From Eledone cirrhosa (Eukaryota > Mollusca > Cephalopoda > Octopoda > Eledonidae), in contig OZ024744.1 in assembly GCA_964016885.1 (NCBI GenBank), positions 74,244,993 through 74,308,992 of the forward strand: a DNA stretch of 64,000 nt, written 5' to 3'. Below the pieces are notes generated by a model. It was given only the letters and a program-made list of their open reading frames with translations. It was not told the origin of the DNA and ran no database searches. The position numbers and the translations under genes were made by a program. Numbering within the stretch: the first letter of the stretch is position 1; every line of letters starts with the position of its first letter. This document shows, in pieces, positions 41,701-55,264 of the stretch.

Positions 41701-42969
41701 ATCAACCATGCATGAGTCTTGCTAGTTGAGATGGTATAGCTTCTAAACCATCACAATCACCATTCACATATCAACCATGCTAGAGTCTAGCTAGTTGAGA
41801 TGGGATAGCTGCTAAACCATCACAATCACTATTCACATATCAACCATGCTAGAGACTAGCTAGTTGAGATGGTATAGCTGCTAAACTATCACAATCACCA
41901 TTCACATATCAACCATGGTAGAGTCTAGCTAGTTGAGATGGTATAGCTGCTAAACCATCACAATCACCATTCACATATCAAGCATGCTAGAGTCTAGCTA
42001 GTTGAGATGGTATAGCTGCTAAACCATCACAATCACCATTCACATATCAACCAAGCTAGAGTCTAGCTAGTTGAGATGGTATAGCTGCTAAACCATCACA
42101 ATCTCTATTCACATATCAACCATGCTAGAGTCTAGCTAGTTGAGATGGTATAGCTGATAAACCATCACAATCCCTATTCACATTTTAACCTTGCTAGAGT
42201 CTAGCTAGTTGAGATGGTATAGCTGCTAAAGTATCACAATCACCATTCACGTATCAACCTTGCTAGCGTCTAGCAATTTGAGATCGTGTAGCTGCTAAAG
42301 CGTCACAATCACCATTCACATATCAACCATGGTAGAGTCTAGCTAGTTGAGATGGTATAGCTGCTAAACCATCACAATCACCATTAACATATGAACGATG
42401 CTAGAGTCTAGTTAGTGGAGATGGTATAGCTGCTAAACCATCACAATCACCATTCACATATCAACGATGATACAGTCTAGCTGGTTGAGATGGTATAGCT
42501 ACTAAACTATCACAATAACCATTCACATTTCAACCATGCTAGAGTCTAACTAGATGAGATGGTATAGCTGATGAACCATCACAATCACTATTCATTAATC
42601 AACCATGCATGAGTCTTGCTAGTTGAGATGGTATAGCTTCTAAACCATCACAATCACCATTCACATATCAACCATGCTAGAGTCTAGCTAGTTGAGATGG
42701 GATAGCTGCTAAACCATCACAATCACTATTCACATATCAACCATGCTAGAGACTAGCTAGTTGAGATGGTATAGCTGCTAAACTATCACAATCACCATTC
42801 ACATATCAACCATGGTAGAGTCTAGCTAGTTGAGATGGTATAGCTGCTAAACCATCACAATCACCATTCACATATCAAGCATGCTAGAGTCTAGCTAGTT
42901 GAGATGGTATAGCTGCTAAACCATCACAATCACCATTCACATATCAACCAAGCTAGAGTCTAGCTAGTT
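38771..42969. repeat. Amplified unit U2 (4199 bp)
   Basis: U2 equals U1 minus 138 bp (two monomers, lost at about 40743-40760 where CTTGCTAGAG joins ACTAGCTAG) plus 897 bp (13 monomers, the inner tandem at 41508-42404). The arithmetic closes exactly: 3440 - 138 + 897 = 4199. A private change is GTGTATCTAG near 41096, where U1, U3 and U4 have GTCTAGCTAG. Confidence 0.92.
41508..42404. repeat. 897-bp (13-monomer) inner tandem in U2
   Basis: The segment is followed by its own partial second copy (42405-42972), with the mark ATACAGTCTA at 41573 and 42470. The same pair occurs in U3 at 44539 and 45436. U1 has the mark once (38271) and so does U4 (48807). The doubled form therefore arose once and was then copied to the neighbouring unit. 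Confidence 0.9.
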
Positions 42970-42972
42970 GAG
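42405..42972. repeat. Second, partial copy of the 897-bp inner tandem
   Basis: Matches 41508-42075 and then switches at GAGATATTAT into the start of unit U3. The switch point is the same monomer at which U1 passes into U2. Confidence 0.88.
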
Positions 42973-45935
42973 ATATTATAGCTGCTAAACCATCACAATC
43001 CTCATCCAAATATCAACCATGCTAGATTATAGCTAGTTCAGATGGTATAGCTGCTACACCATCACAATCACCATTCACATATCAACCATGCTGAGTCAAG
43101 CTAGTTGAGATGGTATAGCTGCCAAAGTATCACAATCACCATTCACATATCAACCATGGTAGAGTCTAGCTAGTTGAGATGGTATAGTTGCTAAACCATC
43201 ACAATCACCATTAACATATCAACGATGCTAGAGTCTAGCTAGTTGAGATTGTAAAGCTGCTAAACCATCACAATCACCATACAAATATTAACCATGGCAG
43301 AGTCTAGCAAGTTGAGATGGGATAGCAGATAAACCATCACAATCACTATTCATACATCAACCATGGCTGAGTCTAGCTAGTTGAGATGGTATAGCTGCAA
43401 AACCATCACAATCACCATCTAAATATCAAACATGCTAGAGTCTAGCTAGTTGAGATGGTATAGCTGCTAAACCATCGCAATGACCATTAACATATCAACC
43501 TTGCTACAGTCTAGCTAGTTGAGATGGTATACCTGATAAACCATCACAATCCCTATTCACATATCAACCATGCTAGTGTCTAGCTAGTTGAGATGGTATA
43601 GCTGCTAAAGCATCATAATCACCATTCATATATCAACCTTGCTAGCGTCTAGCAAGTTGAGATGGTATAGCTGCTAATGCATCACAATCACCATTAACAT
43701 ATCAACGATGCTAGAGACTAGCTAGTTGAGATGGTATAGCTACTAAACCATCACAATCACCATTCACATATCAAGCATGCTAGAGTCTAGCTAGTTGAGA
43801 TGGTATAGTTGCTAAACCATCACAATCATCATCCAAATATCAAACATGCTAGAGTCTAGCTAGTTGACATGGTATAGCTGATAAACCATCACAATCACTA
43901 TTCACATATCAACAATGCTTGGGTCTAGCTAGTTGAGATGGTATAGCTGCTAAACCATCACAATCACTATTCACATTTCAACCATGCTAGAGACTAGGTA
44001 GTTGAGATGGTATAGCTGCTAAACTCTCACAATCACTATTCACATTTCAACCATTCTAGAGTCTAGCTAGTTGAGATGGTATAGCTGCTAAACCATCACA
44101 ATAACCATTAACATGTCAACCATGCTACAGTCTAGCTAGTTGAGATGGTATAGCTGCTAAACCATCACAATCACCATTCACATATAAACCAAGCTAGAGT
44201 CTAGCTAGTTGAGATGGTATAGCTGCTAAACCATCACAATCAATATTCACATATCAACCATGCTAGAGTCTAGCTAGTTGAGATGGTATAGCTGATAAAC
44301 CATCACAATCCCTATTCACATATCAACCTTGCTAGAGACTAGCTAGTTGAGATGGTATAGCTGCTAAAGAATCACAATCACCATTCACATATCAACCATG
44401 GTAGAGTCTAGCAAGTTGAGATGGCATAGCTGCTAAAGCATCACAATCACCATTCACATATCAACCATGCTATAGTCTAGTTAGTGGAGATGGTATAGCT
44501 GCTAAACCATCACAATCACCATTCACATATCAACGATGATACAGTCTAGCTGGTTGAGATGGTATAGCTACTAAACTATCACAATAACCATTCACATTTC
44601 AACCATGCTAGAGTCTAACTAGATGAGATGGTATAGCTGATGAACCATCACAATCACTATTCATTAATCAACCATGCATGAGTCTTGCTAGTTGAGATGG
44701 TATAGCTTCTAAACCATCACAATCACCATTCACATATCAACCATGCTAGAGTCTAGCTAGTTGAGATGGGATAGCTGCTAAACCATCACAATCACTATTC
44801 ACATATCAACCATGCTAGAGACTAGCTAGTTGAGATGGTATAGCTGCTAAACTATCACAATCACCATTCACATATCAACCATGGTAGAGTCTAGCTAGTT
44901 GAGATGGTATAGCTGCTAAACCATCACAATCACCATTCACATATCAAGCATGCTAGAGTCTAGCTAGTTGAGATGGTATAGCTGCTAAACCATCACAATC
45001 ACCATTCACATATCAACCAAGCTAGAGTCTAGCTAGTTGAGATGGTATAGCTGCTAAACCATCACAATCTCTATTCACATATCAACCATGCTAGAGTCTA
45101 GCTAGTTGAGATGGTATAGCTGATAAACCATCACAATCCCTATTCACATTTTAACCTTGCTAGAGTCTAGCTAGTTGAGATGGTATAGCTGCTAAAGTAT
45201 CACAATCACCATTCACGTATCAACCTTGCTAGCGTCTAGCAATTTGAGATCGTGTAGCTGCTAAAGCGTCACAATCACCATTCACATATCAACCATGGTA
45301 GAGTCTAGCTAGTTGAGATGGTATAGCTGCTAAACCATCACAATCACCATTAACATATGAACGATGCTAGAGTCTAGTTAGTGGAGATGGTATAGCTGCT
45401 AAACCATCACAATCACCATTCACATATCAACGATGATACAGTCTAGCTGGTTGAGATGGTATAGCTACTAAACTATCACAATAACCATTCACATTTCAAC
45501 CATGCTAGAGTCTAACTAGATGAGATGGTATAGCTGATGAACCATCACAATCACTATTCATTAATCAACCATGCATGAGTCTTGCTAGTTGAGATGGTAT
45601 AGCTTCTAAACCATCACAATCACCATTCACATATCAACCATGCTAGAGTCTAGCTAGTTGAGATGGGATAGCTGCTAAACCATCAGAATCACTATTCACA
45701 TATCAACCATGCTAGAGACTAGCTAGTTGAGATGGTATAGCTGCTAAACTATCACAATCACCATTCACATATCAACCATGGTAGAGTCTAGCTAGTTGAG
45801 ATGGTATAGCTGCTAAACCATCACAATCACCATTCACATATCAAGCATGCTAGAGTCTAGCTAGTTGAGATGGTATAGCTGCTAAACCATCACAATCACC
45901 ATTCACATATCAACCAAGCTAGAGTCTAGCTAGTT
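42970..45935. repeat. Amplified unit U3 (2966 bp)
   Basis: U3 equals U1 minus 1371 bp plus the 897-bp inner tandem (3440 - 1371 + 897 = 2966). The 1371-bp loss (20 monomers minus the 9 bp already missing in one of them) has its join at 43578-43592, where the U1 context near 35938-35951 passes into the context near 37313. The lost part includes the CTAGTGGAGAAGG, CACAGTCAC and CATGGTCGAG monomers. Confidence 0.92.
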
Positions 45936-48900
45936 GAGATATTATAGCTGCTAAACCATCACAATCCTCATCCAAATATCAACCATGCTAGATTATAGCT
46001 AGTTCAGATGGTATAGCTGCTACACCATCACAATCACCATTCACATATCAACCATGCTGAGTCAAGCTAGTTGAGATGGTATAGCTGCCAAAGTATCACA
46101 ATCACCATTCACATATCAACCATGGTAGAGTCTAGCTAGTTGAGATGGTATAGTTGCTAAACCATCACAATCACCATTAACATATCAACGATGCTAGAGT
46201 CTAGCTAGTTGAGATTGTAAAGCTGCTAAACCATCACAATCACCATACAAATATTAACCATGGCAGAGTCTAGCAAGTTGAGATGGGATAGCAGATAAAC
46301 CATCACAATCACTATTCATACATCAACCATGGCTGAGTCTAGCTAGTTGAGATGGTATAGCTGCAAAACCATCACAATCACCATCTAAATATCAAACATG
46401 CTAGAGTCTAGCTAGTTGAGATGGTATAGCTGCTAAACCATCGCAATGACCATTAACATATCAACCTTGCTACAGTCTAGCTAGTTGAGATGGTATACCT
46501 GATAAACCATCACAATCCCTATTCACATATCAACCATGCTAGTGTCTAGCTAGTTGAAATGGTATAGCTGATAAACCATCACAATCCCTATTCACATATC
46601 AACCGTGCTAGAGTCTAGCTAGTTGAGATGGTATAGCTGCTAAAGCATCACAATTACCATTCACATATCAACCATGGTAGAGTCTAGCAAGTTGAGATGG
46701 TATAGCTGATAAACCATCACAATCACCTTTCACATATCAACCATGCTAGAGTCTAACTAGTTGAGATGGTATAGCTGATGAACCATCAAAATCACTATTC
46801 ATTAATCATCCATGCTAGAGTCTAGCTAGTGGAGAAGGTATAGCTGCTAAAGCATCACAATCACCATCCAAATATCATCAAATGCTAGAGTCTAGCTAGT
46901 TGAGATGATATAGCTGTTAAACCATCACAATCACCATTCACTTATTAACCATGCTAGAGTCTAGCTAGTGGAGAAGGTATAGCTGCTAAACCATCTCAAT
47001 CACCATTCACATATCAACCATGCAAGAGTCTTGCTAGTTGAGATGGTATAGCTGCTAAACCATCACAATCACCATTCACATGCTAGAGTCTAGCTAGATG
47101 AGATGGTATAGCTGCTAAACCATCACAATGACCATTAACATATCAACCATGCTACAGTCTAGCTAGTTGAAATAGTATAGCTGCTAAACCATCACGATCA
47201 CCATTCCCATATCAACCAAGCTAGAGTCTAGCTAGTTGAGATGGTATAGCTGATAAACCATCACAATCCCTATTCACATATCAACCTTGCTAGAGTCTAG
47301 CTAGTGGAGAAGGTATAGCTACTAAACCATCACAATCACCATTCACATATCAACCGTGCTACAGTCTAGCTAGTTGAGATGGTATAGCTGCTAAACCATT
47401 ACAATCACTATTCACATATCAACGATGCTGGGTCTAGCTGTTTGAGATGGTATAGCTGCTAAACCATCACAGTCACTATTCACATATCAACCATGCTAGA
47501 GACTAGGTAGTTGAGATGGTATAGCTGCTAAACTCTCACAATCACTATTCACATTTCAACCATGCTAGAGTCTAGGTATTTGAGATGGTATAGCTGATAA
47601 ACCATCACAATCACCATTCACATATCAAGCATGGTCGAGTCTAGCTAGTTGTGATGGTATAGCTGCTAAACCATCAAAATCACTAATCACATATCAACCA
47701 TGCTAGAGTTTAGCTGGTTGAGATGGTTTAGCTGCTAAACAATCACAATCACCATTCACATATCAACCAAGCTAGAGTATAGCTAGTTGAGATAGTATAG
47801 CTGCTAAACCATCACAATCTCTATTCACATATCAACCATGCTCGAGTCTAGCTAGTTGAGATGGTATAGCTGATAAACCATCACAAACCCTATTCACATA
47901 TCAACCTTGCTAGAGTCTAGCTAGTTGAGATGGTATAGCTGCTAAAGCATCATAATCACCATTCATATATCAACCTTGCTAGCGTCTAGCAAGTTGAGAT
48001 GGTATAGCTACTAAACCATCACAATCACCATTCACATATCAAGCATGCTAGAGTCTAGCTAGTTGAGATGGTATAGTTGCTAAACCATCACAATCATCAT
48101 CCAAATATCAAACATGCTAGAGTCTAGCTAGTTGACATGGTATAGCTGATAAACCATCACAATCACTATTCACATATCAACAATGCTTGGGTCTAGCTAG
48201 TTGAGATGGTATAGCTGCTAAACCATCACAATCACTATTCACATTTCAACCATGCTAGAGACTAGGTAGTTGAGATGGTATAGCTGCTAAACTCTCACAA
48301 TCACTATTCACATTTCAACCATTCTAGAGTCTAGCTAGTTGAGATGGTATAGCTGCTAAACCATCACAATAACCATTAACATGTCAACCATGCTACAGTC
48401 TAGCTAGTTGAGATGGTATAGCTGCTAAACCATCACAATCACCATTCACATATAAACCAAGCTAGAGTCTAGCTAGTTGAGATGGTATAGCTGCTAAACC
48501 ATCACAATCAATATTCACATATCAACCATGCTAGAGTCTAGCTAGTTGAGATGGTATAGCTGATAAACCATCACAATCCCTATTCACATATCAACCTTGC
48601 TAGAGACTAGCTAGTTGAGATGGTATAGCTGCTAAAGAATCACAATCACCATTCACATATCAACCATGGTAGAGTCTAGCAAGTTGAGATGGCATAGCTG
48701 CTAAAGCATCACAATCACCATTCACATATCAACCATGCTATAGTCTAGTTAGTGGAGATGGTATAGCTGCTAAACCATCACAATCACCATTCACATATCA
48801 ACGATGATACAGTCTAGCTGGTTGAGATGGTATAGCTACTAAACTATCACAATAACCATTCACATTTCAACCATGCTAGAGTCTAACTAGATGAGATGGT

Positions 48901-49645
48901 ATAGCTGATGAACCATCACAATCACTATTCATTAATCAACCATGCATGAGTCTTGCTAGTTGAGATGGTATAGCTTCTAAACCATCACAATCACCATTCA
49001 CATATCAACCATGCTAGAGTCTAGCTAGTTGAGATGGGATAGCTGCTAAACCATCACAATCACTATTCACATATCAACCATGCTAGAGACTAGCTAGTTG
49101 AGATGGTATAGCTGCTAAACTATCACAATCACCATTCACATATCAACCATGGTAGAGTCTAGCTAGTTGAGATGGTATAGCTGCTAAACCATCACAATCA
49201 CCATTCACATATCAAGCATGCTAGAGTCTAGCTAGTTGAGATGGTATAGCTGCTAAACCATCACAATCACCATTCACATATCAACCAAGCTAGAGTCTAG
49301 CTAGTTGAGATGGTATAGCTGCTAAACCATCACAATCTCTATTCACATATCAACCATGCTAGAGTCTAGCTAGTTGAGATGGTATAGCTGATAAACCATC
49401 ACAATCCCTATTCACATTTTAACCTTGCTAGAGTCTAGCTAGTTGAGATGGTATAGCTGCTAAAGTATCACAATCACCATTCACGTATCAACCTTGCTAG
49501 CGTCTAGCAATTTGAGATCGTGTAGCTGCTAAAGCGTCACAATCACCATTCACATATCAACCATGGTAGAGTCTAGCTAGTTGAGATGGTATAGCTGCTA
49601 AACCATCACAATCACCATTAACATATGAACGATGCTAGAGTCTAG
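45936..49645. repeat. Amplified unit U4 (partial, right edge of block)
   Basis: Follows U1 with one monomer missing (join at about 47994-48009). Then, beyond the point where U1 ends, it continues with the CTCTATTC and AGATCGTGTAGC monomers (49515) and leaves the repeat at 49646, where CTAGCTAG stands in place of CTAGTTAGTGG. The sequence after this point is probably the original right neighbour. Confidence 0.9.
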
Positions 49646-52600
49646 CTAGTTGAGATGGTATAGCTGCTAAACCATCACAATCACCATTCACATATAATGC
49701 ATGCTAGAGTCTAACTAGTTGAGATGTTATAGCTGATAAACCATCACAATCACTATTCATATATCAACCATGCTAGAGTCTAGCTAGTTGAGATGGTATA
49801 GCTGCTAAACCATCACAATCACCGTCCAAATATCAAACATGCTAGAGTCTAGCTAGTTGAGATGGTATAGCTCCTAAACCATCACAATGACCATTAACAT
49901 ATCAACCATGCTACAGTCTAGCTAGTTGAGATGGTATAGCTGCTAAACCATCACAATCACCATTCACATATCAACCATGGTAGAGTCTAGCTAGTTGAGA
50001 TGGTATAGCTGCTAAACCATCACAATCATCATTCACATATCAAGCATGCTAGAGTCTAGCTAGTTGAGATGGTATAGCTGCTAAACCATCAAAATCACTA
50101 ATCACATATCAACCATGCTAGAGTCTAACTAGTTGAGATGGTATAGCTGCTAAACCATCACAATCACCATTCACATATCAACCAAGCTAGATTCTAGCTA
50201 GTTGAGATGGTATAGCTGCTAAACCATCACAATCTCTATTCACATATCAACCATGCTAGAGTCTAGCAAGTTGAGATGGTATAGCTGCTAAATCATCCCA
50301 ATCACCATTCACATATCAACCATGGTAGAGTCTAGCAATTTGAGATGGTATAGCTGCCAAAGCAACACAATCACCATTCACATATCAACCATGCTAGAGT
50401 CTAGTTAGTGGTGATGGTATAGCTGCTAAACCATCACAATCAACATTCACATATCAACGATGCTACAGACTAGCTAGTTGAGATGGTATAGCTACTAAAC
50501 TATCACAATAACCATTCACATATCAACCATGCTAGAGTCTAACTAGTTGAGATGGTATAGCTGATGAACCATCACAATCACTATTCATTAAAAAACCATG
50601 CTAGAGTCTAGCTAGTTGAGATGGTATAGCTGCTAAACCATCTCAATCACCATCCAAATATCAACAAATGCTAGATTCTAGCTAGTTGAGATGGTTTATG
50701 TGCTAAACCATCACAATCACCATTCACCTATTAACCATGCTAGAGTCTATCTAGTTGAGATGGTATAGCTGCTAAACCATCACAATCTCTATTCACATAT
50801 CAACCATGCTCGAGTCTAGCTAGTTGAGATGTTATAGCTGATAAACCATCACAACCCCTATTCACATATCAACCTTGCTAGCGTCTAGCAAGTTGAGATG
50901 GTATAGCTGCTAAAGTATCACAATCACCATTCACATATCAACCATGTTAGCGTCTAGAAAATTGAGATGGTATAGCTGCTAAAGCATCACAATCACCATT
51001 AACATATCAACGATGCTAGAGTCTAGCTAGTTGAGATGGTATAGCTGCTAAACCATCACAATCACCATACAAATATTAACCATGGTAGAGTCTAGCAAGT
51101 TGATATGATATAGCTGATAAACCATCACAATCACTATTCATATATCAACAATGCCCGAGTTTAGCTAGTTGAGATGGTATAGCTGCTAAACCATCACAAT
51201 CACCATCCAAATATCAAACATGCTAGAGTCTAGCTAGTTGAGATGGTATAGCTGCTAAACCATCACAATGACCATTAACATATCAACCATGCTACAGTCT
51301 AGCTAGTTGAGATGGTATAGCTGCTAAACCATCACAATCACCATTCACATATCAACCAAGCTAGAATCTAGCTAGTTGAGATGGTATAGCTGCTAAACCA
51401 TCACAATCACTATTCACATATCAACCAAGCTAGAGTCTAGCTAGTTGAGATGGTATAGCTGATAAACCATCACAATCCCTATTCACATATCAATCTTGCT
51501 AGAGTCTAGCTAGTTAATATGGTATAGCTGCTAAAGAATCACAATCACCATTCACATATCAACCATGGTAGAGTCTAGCAAGTTGAGATGGTATAGCTGC
51601 TAAAACATCACAATCACCATTCACATATCAACCATGCTATAGTCTAGTTAGTGGAGATGGTATAGCTGCTAAACCATCACAATCACCATTCACATATCAA
51701 CGATGATACAGTCTAGCTAGTTGAGATGGTATAGCTACTAAACTATCACAATAACCATTCACATATCAACCTTGCTAGCGTCTAGCAAGTTGAGATCGTA
51801 TAGTTGCTAAAGCGTCACAATCACCATTCACATATCAACCATGGTAGAGTCTAGCTAGTTGAGATGGTATAGCTGCTAAACTATCACAATCACCATTCAC
51901 ATATCAACCATGGTAGAGTCTAGCTTGTTGAGATGGTATAGCTGCTAAACCATCACAATCACCATTCACATATCAAGCATGCTAGAGTCTAGCTAGTTGA
52001 GATGGTATGGCTGCTAAACAATCAAAATCACTAATCACATATCAACCATGCTAGAGTCTAGCTAGTTGAGATGGTATAGCTGCTAAACCATCACAATCAC
52101 CATTCACATATCAACCAAGCTAGAGTCTAGCTAGTTGAGATGGTATAGCTGCTAAACCATCACAATCTCTATTCACATATCATCCATGCTAGAGTCTAGC
52201 TAGTTGAGATGGTATAGCTGATAAACCATCACAATCCCTATTCACTTTTCAACCTTGCTAGAGTCTAGCTAGTTGAGATGGTATAGCTGCTAAAGCATCA
52301 CAATCACCATACAAATATTAACCATGGTAGAGTCTAGCTAGTTGAGATGGTATAGCTGCTAAACCATCACAATCACCATTAACATATGAACGATGCTAGA
52401 GTCTAGCTAGTTGAGATGGTATAGCTATTAAACCATCACAATCACCATTCACATATAATGCATGCTAGAGTCTAACTAGTTGAGATGGTATAGCTGATAA
52501 ACCATCACAATCACTATTCATATATCAACCATGCTAGAGTCTAGCTAGTTGAGATGGTATAGCTGCTAAACCATCACAATCATCATCCAAATATCAAACA

Positions 52601-55264
52601 TGCTATAGTCTAGCTAGTTGAGATGGTATAGCTGCAAAACCATCACAATCACCATACAAATATTAACCATGGTAGAGTCTAGCTAGTTGAGATGGTATAG
52701 CTGATAAACCATTACAATCACTATTCATATATCAACCATGCCCGAGTCTAGCTAGTTGAGATGGTATAGCTGCTAAACCATCACAATCACCATCCAAATA
52801 TCAAACATGCTAGAGTCTAGCTAGTTGAGATGGTATAGCTCCTAAACCATCACAATGACCATTAACATATCAAACATGCTACAGTCTAGCTAGTTGAGAT
52901 GGTATAGCTGCTAAACCATCACAATCACCATTCACATTTCAAACAAGCTAGAGTCTAGCTAGTTGAGATGGTATAGCTACTAAACCATCACAATCACTAT
53001 TCACATATCAACCATGCTAGAGTCTAGCTAGTTGAGATGGTATAGCTGATAAAACCATCACAATCCCTATTCACATATCAACCTTGCTAGAGTCTAGCTG
53101 TTTGATATGGTATAGCTGCTAAAGCATCACAATCACCATTCATATATCAACCATGGTAGAGTCTAGCAGGTTGAGATGGTATAGCTGCTAAAGCATCACA
53201 ATCACCATTCACATATCAACCATGGTAGAGTCTAGCTAGTTGAGATGGTATAGCTGCTAATCCATCACAATCATCATTCACATATCAAGCATGCTAGAGT
53301 CTAGCTAGTTGAGATGGTATAGCTGCTAAACCATCAAAATCACTAATCACATATCAACCATGCTAGAGTCTAGTTAGTGGTGATGGTATAGCTGCTAAAC
53401 CATCACAATCAACATTCACATATCAACGATGCTACAGACTAGCTAGTTGAGATGGTATAGCTACTAAACTATCACAATAACCATTCACATATCAACCATG
53501 CTAGAGTCTAACTAGTTGAGATGGTATAGCTGATGAACCATCACAATCACTATTCATTAATCAACCATGCTAGAGTCTAGCTAGTTGAGATGGTATAGCT
53601 GCTAAACCATCTCAATTACCATCCAAATATCAACAAATGCTAGATTCTAGCTAGTTGAGATGGTTTATGTGCTAAACCATCACAATCACCATTCACCTAT
53701 TAACCATGCTAGAGTCTTGCTAGTTTATATGGTATAGCTGCTAAACCATCACAATCAGCATTCACATATCAACCATGCTAGAGTCTAGCTAGTTGCGATG
53801 GGATAGCTGCTAAACCATCACAATCACTATTCACATATCAAACATGCTAGAGTCTAGCTAGTTGAGATGGTATAGATGCTAAACCATCACAATCACCATA
53901 CAAATATCAACCATGCTAGAATCCAGCAAGTTGAGATGGTATAGCTGCTAAACCATCACAATCACTATTCACATATCAACAATCCTGGGTCTAGATGTTT
54001 GAGATGGTATAGCTGCTAAACCATCACAATCACTATTCACATTTCAACCATGCTAGAGACTAGGTAGTTGAGATGGTATAGCTGCTAAACTCTCACAATC
54101 ACAATTCACATTTCAACCATGCTAGAGTCTAGGTAGTTGAGATGGTATAGCTGATAAACCATCACAATCACCATTCACATATCAAGCATGCTAGAGTCTA
54201 GCTAGTTGAGATGGTATAGCTGCTAAACCATCAAAATCACTAATCACATATGAACCATGCTAGAGTCTAGCTAGTTGAGATGGTATAGCTGCTAAACCAT
54301 CACAATCACCATTCACATATCAACCAAGCTAGAGTCTAGCTAGTTGAGATGGTATAGCTGATAAACCATCACAATCCCTATTCACATATCAACCTTGCTA
54401 GAGTCTAGCTAGTTGAGATGGTATAGCTGCTAAAGCATCACGATCACCATTTACATTTCAACCTTGCTAGCGTCTAGCAAGTTGAGATCGTGTAGCTGCT
54501 AAAGCATCACAATCACCATTCACATATCAACCATGGTAGAGTCTAGCTAGTTGAGATGGTATAGCTGCTAAACCATCACAATCACCATTAACATATCAAG
54601 GATGCTAGAGTCTAGCTAGTTGAGATGGTATAGCTACTAAACGATCACAATCACCATTCACATACAAGCATGCTAGAGTCTAACTACTTGAGATAGTATA
54701 GCTGATAAACAATCACAATCACTATTCATATATCAACCATGCTCGAGTCTATCTAGTTGACATGGTATAGCTGCTAAACCATCACAATCATCATCCAAAT
54801 ATCAAACATGCTAGAGTCTACCTAGTTGAGATGGTATAGCTGCTAAACCATCACAATCACTATTCACGTTTCAACCATGCTAGAGACTAGGTAGTTGAGA
54901 TGGTATAGCTGCTAAAGCATCAAAATCACTAATCACATATCAACCATGCTAGAGTCTAACTGGTTGAGATGGTATAGCTGCTAAACCATCATAATCACCA
55001 TTCACATATCAACCAAGCTAGAGTCTAACTAGTTGAGATGGTATAGCTGATGAACCATCACAATCACTATTCATTAATCAACCATGCTAGAGTCTAGCTA
55101 GTTGAGATGGTATAGCTGCTAAACCATCTCAATCACCATCCAAATATCAACAAATGCTAGAGTCTAGCTAGTTGAGATGGTATAGCTGCTAAACCATCAC
55201 AATCAATATTCATATATCAATCATGCTAGAGTCTAGCTTGTGGAGAAGGTATAGCTGCTAAAGC
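49646..55264. repeat. Older mosaic monomers with partial 2.8-3.0 kb duplications
   Basis: About 81 monomers without a full-length tandem unit. Weaker and interrupted matches are present. 49561-49845 matches 52322-52606 (mark CATATAATGC at 49691/52452, shift 2761). Just upstream the shift is 2830, one monomer more (mark TTCACATTTT/TTCACTTTTC at 49411/52241). 50391-50740 matches 53360-53709 (mark CTAGTTAGTGGTG, shift 2969). The changing shift shows later loss or gain of single monomers, so this duplication is older than U1-U4. Confidence 0.75.
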
